Origin: Daphnia carinata
Lineage: Eukaryota; Arthropoda; Branchiopoda; Diplostraca; Daphniidae
DNA: 64,000 nucleotides
Assembly: GCF_022539665.2 (NCBI RefSeq)
Contig: NC_081331.1
Coordinates: 5,676,501 to 5,740,500, forward strand
Reading direction: 5' to 3'
Below, piece after piece: positions 62,801 through 64,000 of the stretch; position 1 is the first letter of the stretch, and every line of letters starts with the position of its first letter. The notes under the pieces are model-generated. The model had not been told where the DNA came from. It ran no database searches and worked only from the letters and a program-made list of their open reading frames with translations. A program made the position numbers and the translations under genes.

Positions 62801-64000
62801 GCTCAAAAAAATATAATAACAATCAGATGATTGTATAAAAAAAGAAGAAAGGTCAAAGACATTCAAGAGGGCGAAAAAGAGGCAACAAAGTGAGAGCAAA
62901 AAAAAAAAAAAAAAAGAAAGAAAAATCTTATCACGTCACTTCCTGTTGTCCGACACGGCGTGCAATTGCGTGAGGGCTCCCCGCTACGTTTGCCCCCGTC
63001 GACTGTCTCTCTCCCACGTTGCCCGCATATATTGTATTAATGTATGGCAAAGTGAACATTCCGTCGCATCCGTCAACGTACCCTATACACTGATTTCCAG
63101 CGCCCCATTCTTTTTGCCCTGGAATCTTCAATTGAATTTCCTTGTCTGGCCTTCTACAAGAAAGAAAAAAAACGCATGCACGCTAGTAGATGTTTGGTGG
63201 AACGTCTCATTCGTTTTATTTTAAAAATACAAACGGAGACTCGTACGTACATTGTTTGGTTTAGCTTTTATCGCTTCCGCCCAGCCTCCCTTACATATAT
63301 GTACGAGATGCAGGAGAGGATAACCCAATCAGTGCTGGGCACGACACTTAACACGGTTCTTTTTGATGGGCTTTAGTTTTTTTTTTTTATCCTTTTCCCA
63401 TAGACACACACACACAAAAAAGGCAATGTTTTACTACATAGTAAGAAAAAAAAGGGGCCGAAAGATCAAAGTGAAAAATAGGAAGATGCTGTTTGTGTCG
63501 ATGTATGGCGCATCTACCCCCAATAACCCGTTTCATGGGGCGTGCGGATTGGGGGAAACAGTTGCCCACAAAAGCCCCTGCTGTCTTATATTATATATAG
63601 CTTGCTACAGAGGGCTCTTACAATGCAACTACTTAGTACTTATATACAGCCAAAAAGCATATGAAACAAACGAAAAACGGCAGCCTGATTGTTGTAATCA
63701 AAGGGATGCTAATGACGGCCAGACCAGATCCCTTTCCGGAGAGCCTACAAACAGCCCCTTCTTTTTTTTTAAGGAAAAAAAAACGTATACATATATAGAA
63801 GATTGCGCGATAAAAAAGGAGGGAGGACCGTCTAATTGTATTGTTTTGTTTTTTTACGAAGCTATACGTTTTTCTTTTTAGTAGGAAGTGTTGAAATGAA
63901 AGAAGAAAGACAGGACGTTTTCTGTTCTCCTATATACGATCGAATTCTCTTTCGCAGTTAAATATGCGACGATGAGGAAAAGCAGCAGCCGCTTATTTAC

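Larger units (their letters stand above)
57436..64000. other. 6.5-kb region with no confident gene
   Basis: Upstream of the PH-domain gene. The sequence is dominated by homopolymers (G run at 58440-58459), a GT microsatellite (57678-57695) and AT-rich stretches. Two plus-strand segments look like exons (59750-59844; around 61665-61734) but no gene can be assembled. It may be a long intron or intergenic region of a gene outside the window. Confidence 0.45.

Overview
The window looks like a piece of a compact arthropod nuclear genome, most probably a branchiopod crustacean such as Daphnia. The evidence is multi-exon genes with short GT-AG introns (mostly 50-150 bp), metazoan and arthropod genes (Hippo, JARID2, a pyrexia-like TRPA channel, NASP, a Patched-family protein), no operons, and very many A/T homopolymer runs. 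The genus is inference only. All exon models here come from reading frames, splice signals and phase checks by eye.

Layout: (1) 277-7456 (+) is the 3' part of a Patched/NPC1-like sterol-sensing-domain protein. (2) 9412-11228 (+) is the histone chaperone NASP, followed at 12126-12606 (+) by CHCHD1/mS37. (3) 12.9-20.0 kb is repeat-dominated. It holds a foldback element (13.56-14.28 kb) and then a 5.4-kb palindrome (14513-19952). The palindrome arms carry fragments of an unknown spliced gene, and its loop carries three tRNA-like sequences. (4) 20372-23580 (-) is a nine-exon gene fusing a catalytically degenerate GIN/KRBA2-type integrase to several helix-turn-helix domains. (5) 24589-28784 (-) is Jarid2. 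(6) 30528-33636 (+) is a TRPA/pyrexia-like channel. (7) 34759-40609 (-) is a membrane-anchored cholinesterase-like protein. Its ORF reaches a TGA just after the transmembrane helix, then stays open in the same frame for 192 codons and ends in a PDZ-ligand-like C terminus. This is a candidate for stop-codon readthrough. (8) 44553-48051 (+) is the Hippo kinase. (9) 49009-57435 (-) is a PH-domain protein with a PDZ-ligand-like C terminus. (10) 57.4-64 kb has no confident gene, only low-complexity DNA and a few exon-like segments.

The genes are functionally independent, as expected for eukaryotic chromosomal DNA. Three are chromatin or DNA-binding factors (NASP, JARID2, the integrase/HTH protein), one is growth control (Hippo), and three are membrane proteins (Patched-like, TRPA, cholinesterase-like). 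The most unusual items are the giant palindrome, the integrase-HTH fusion gene beside it, and the in-frame TGA inside the cholinesterase-like gene.
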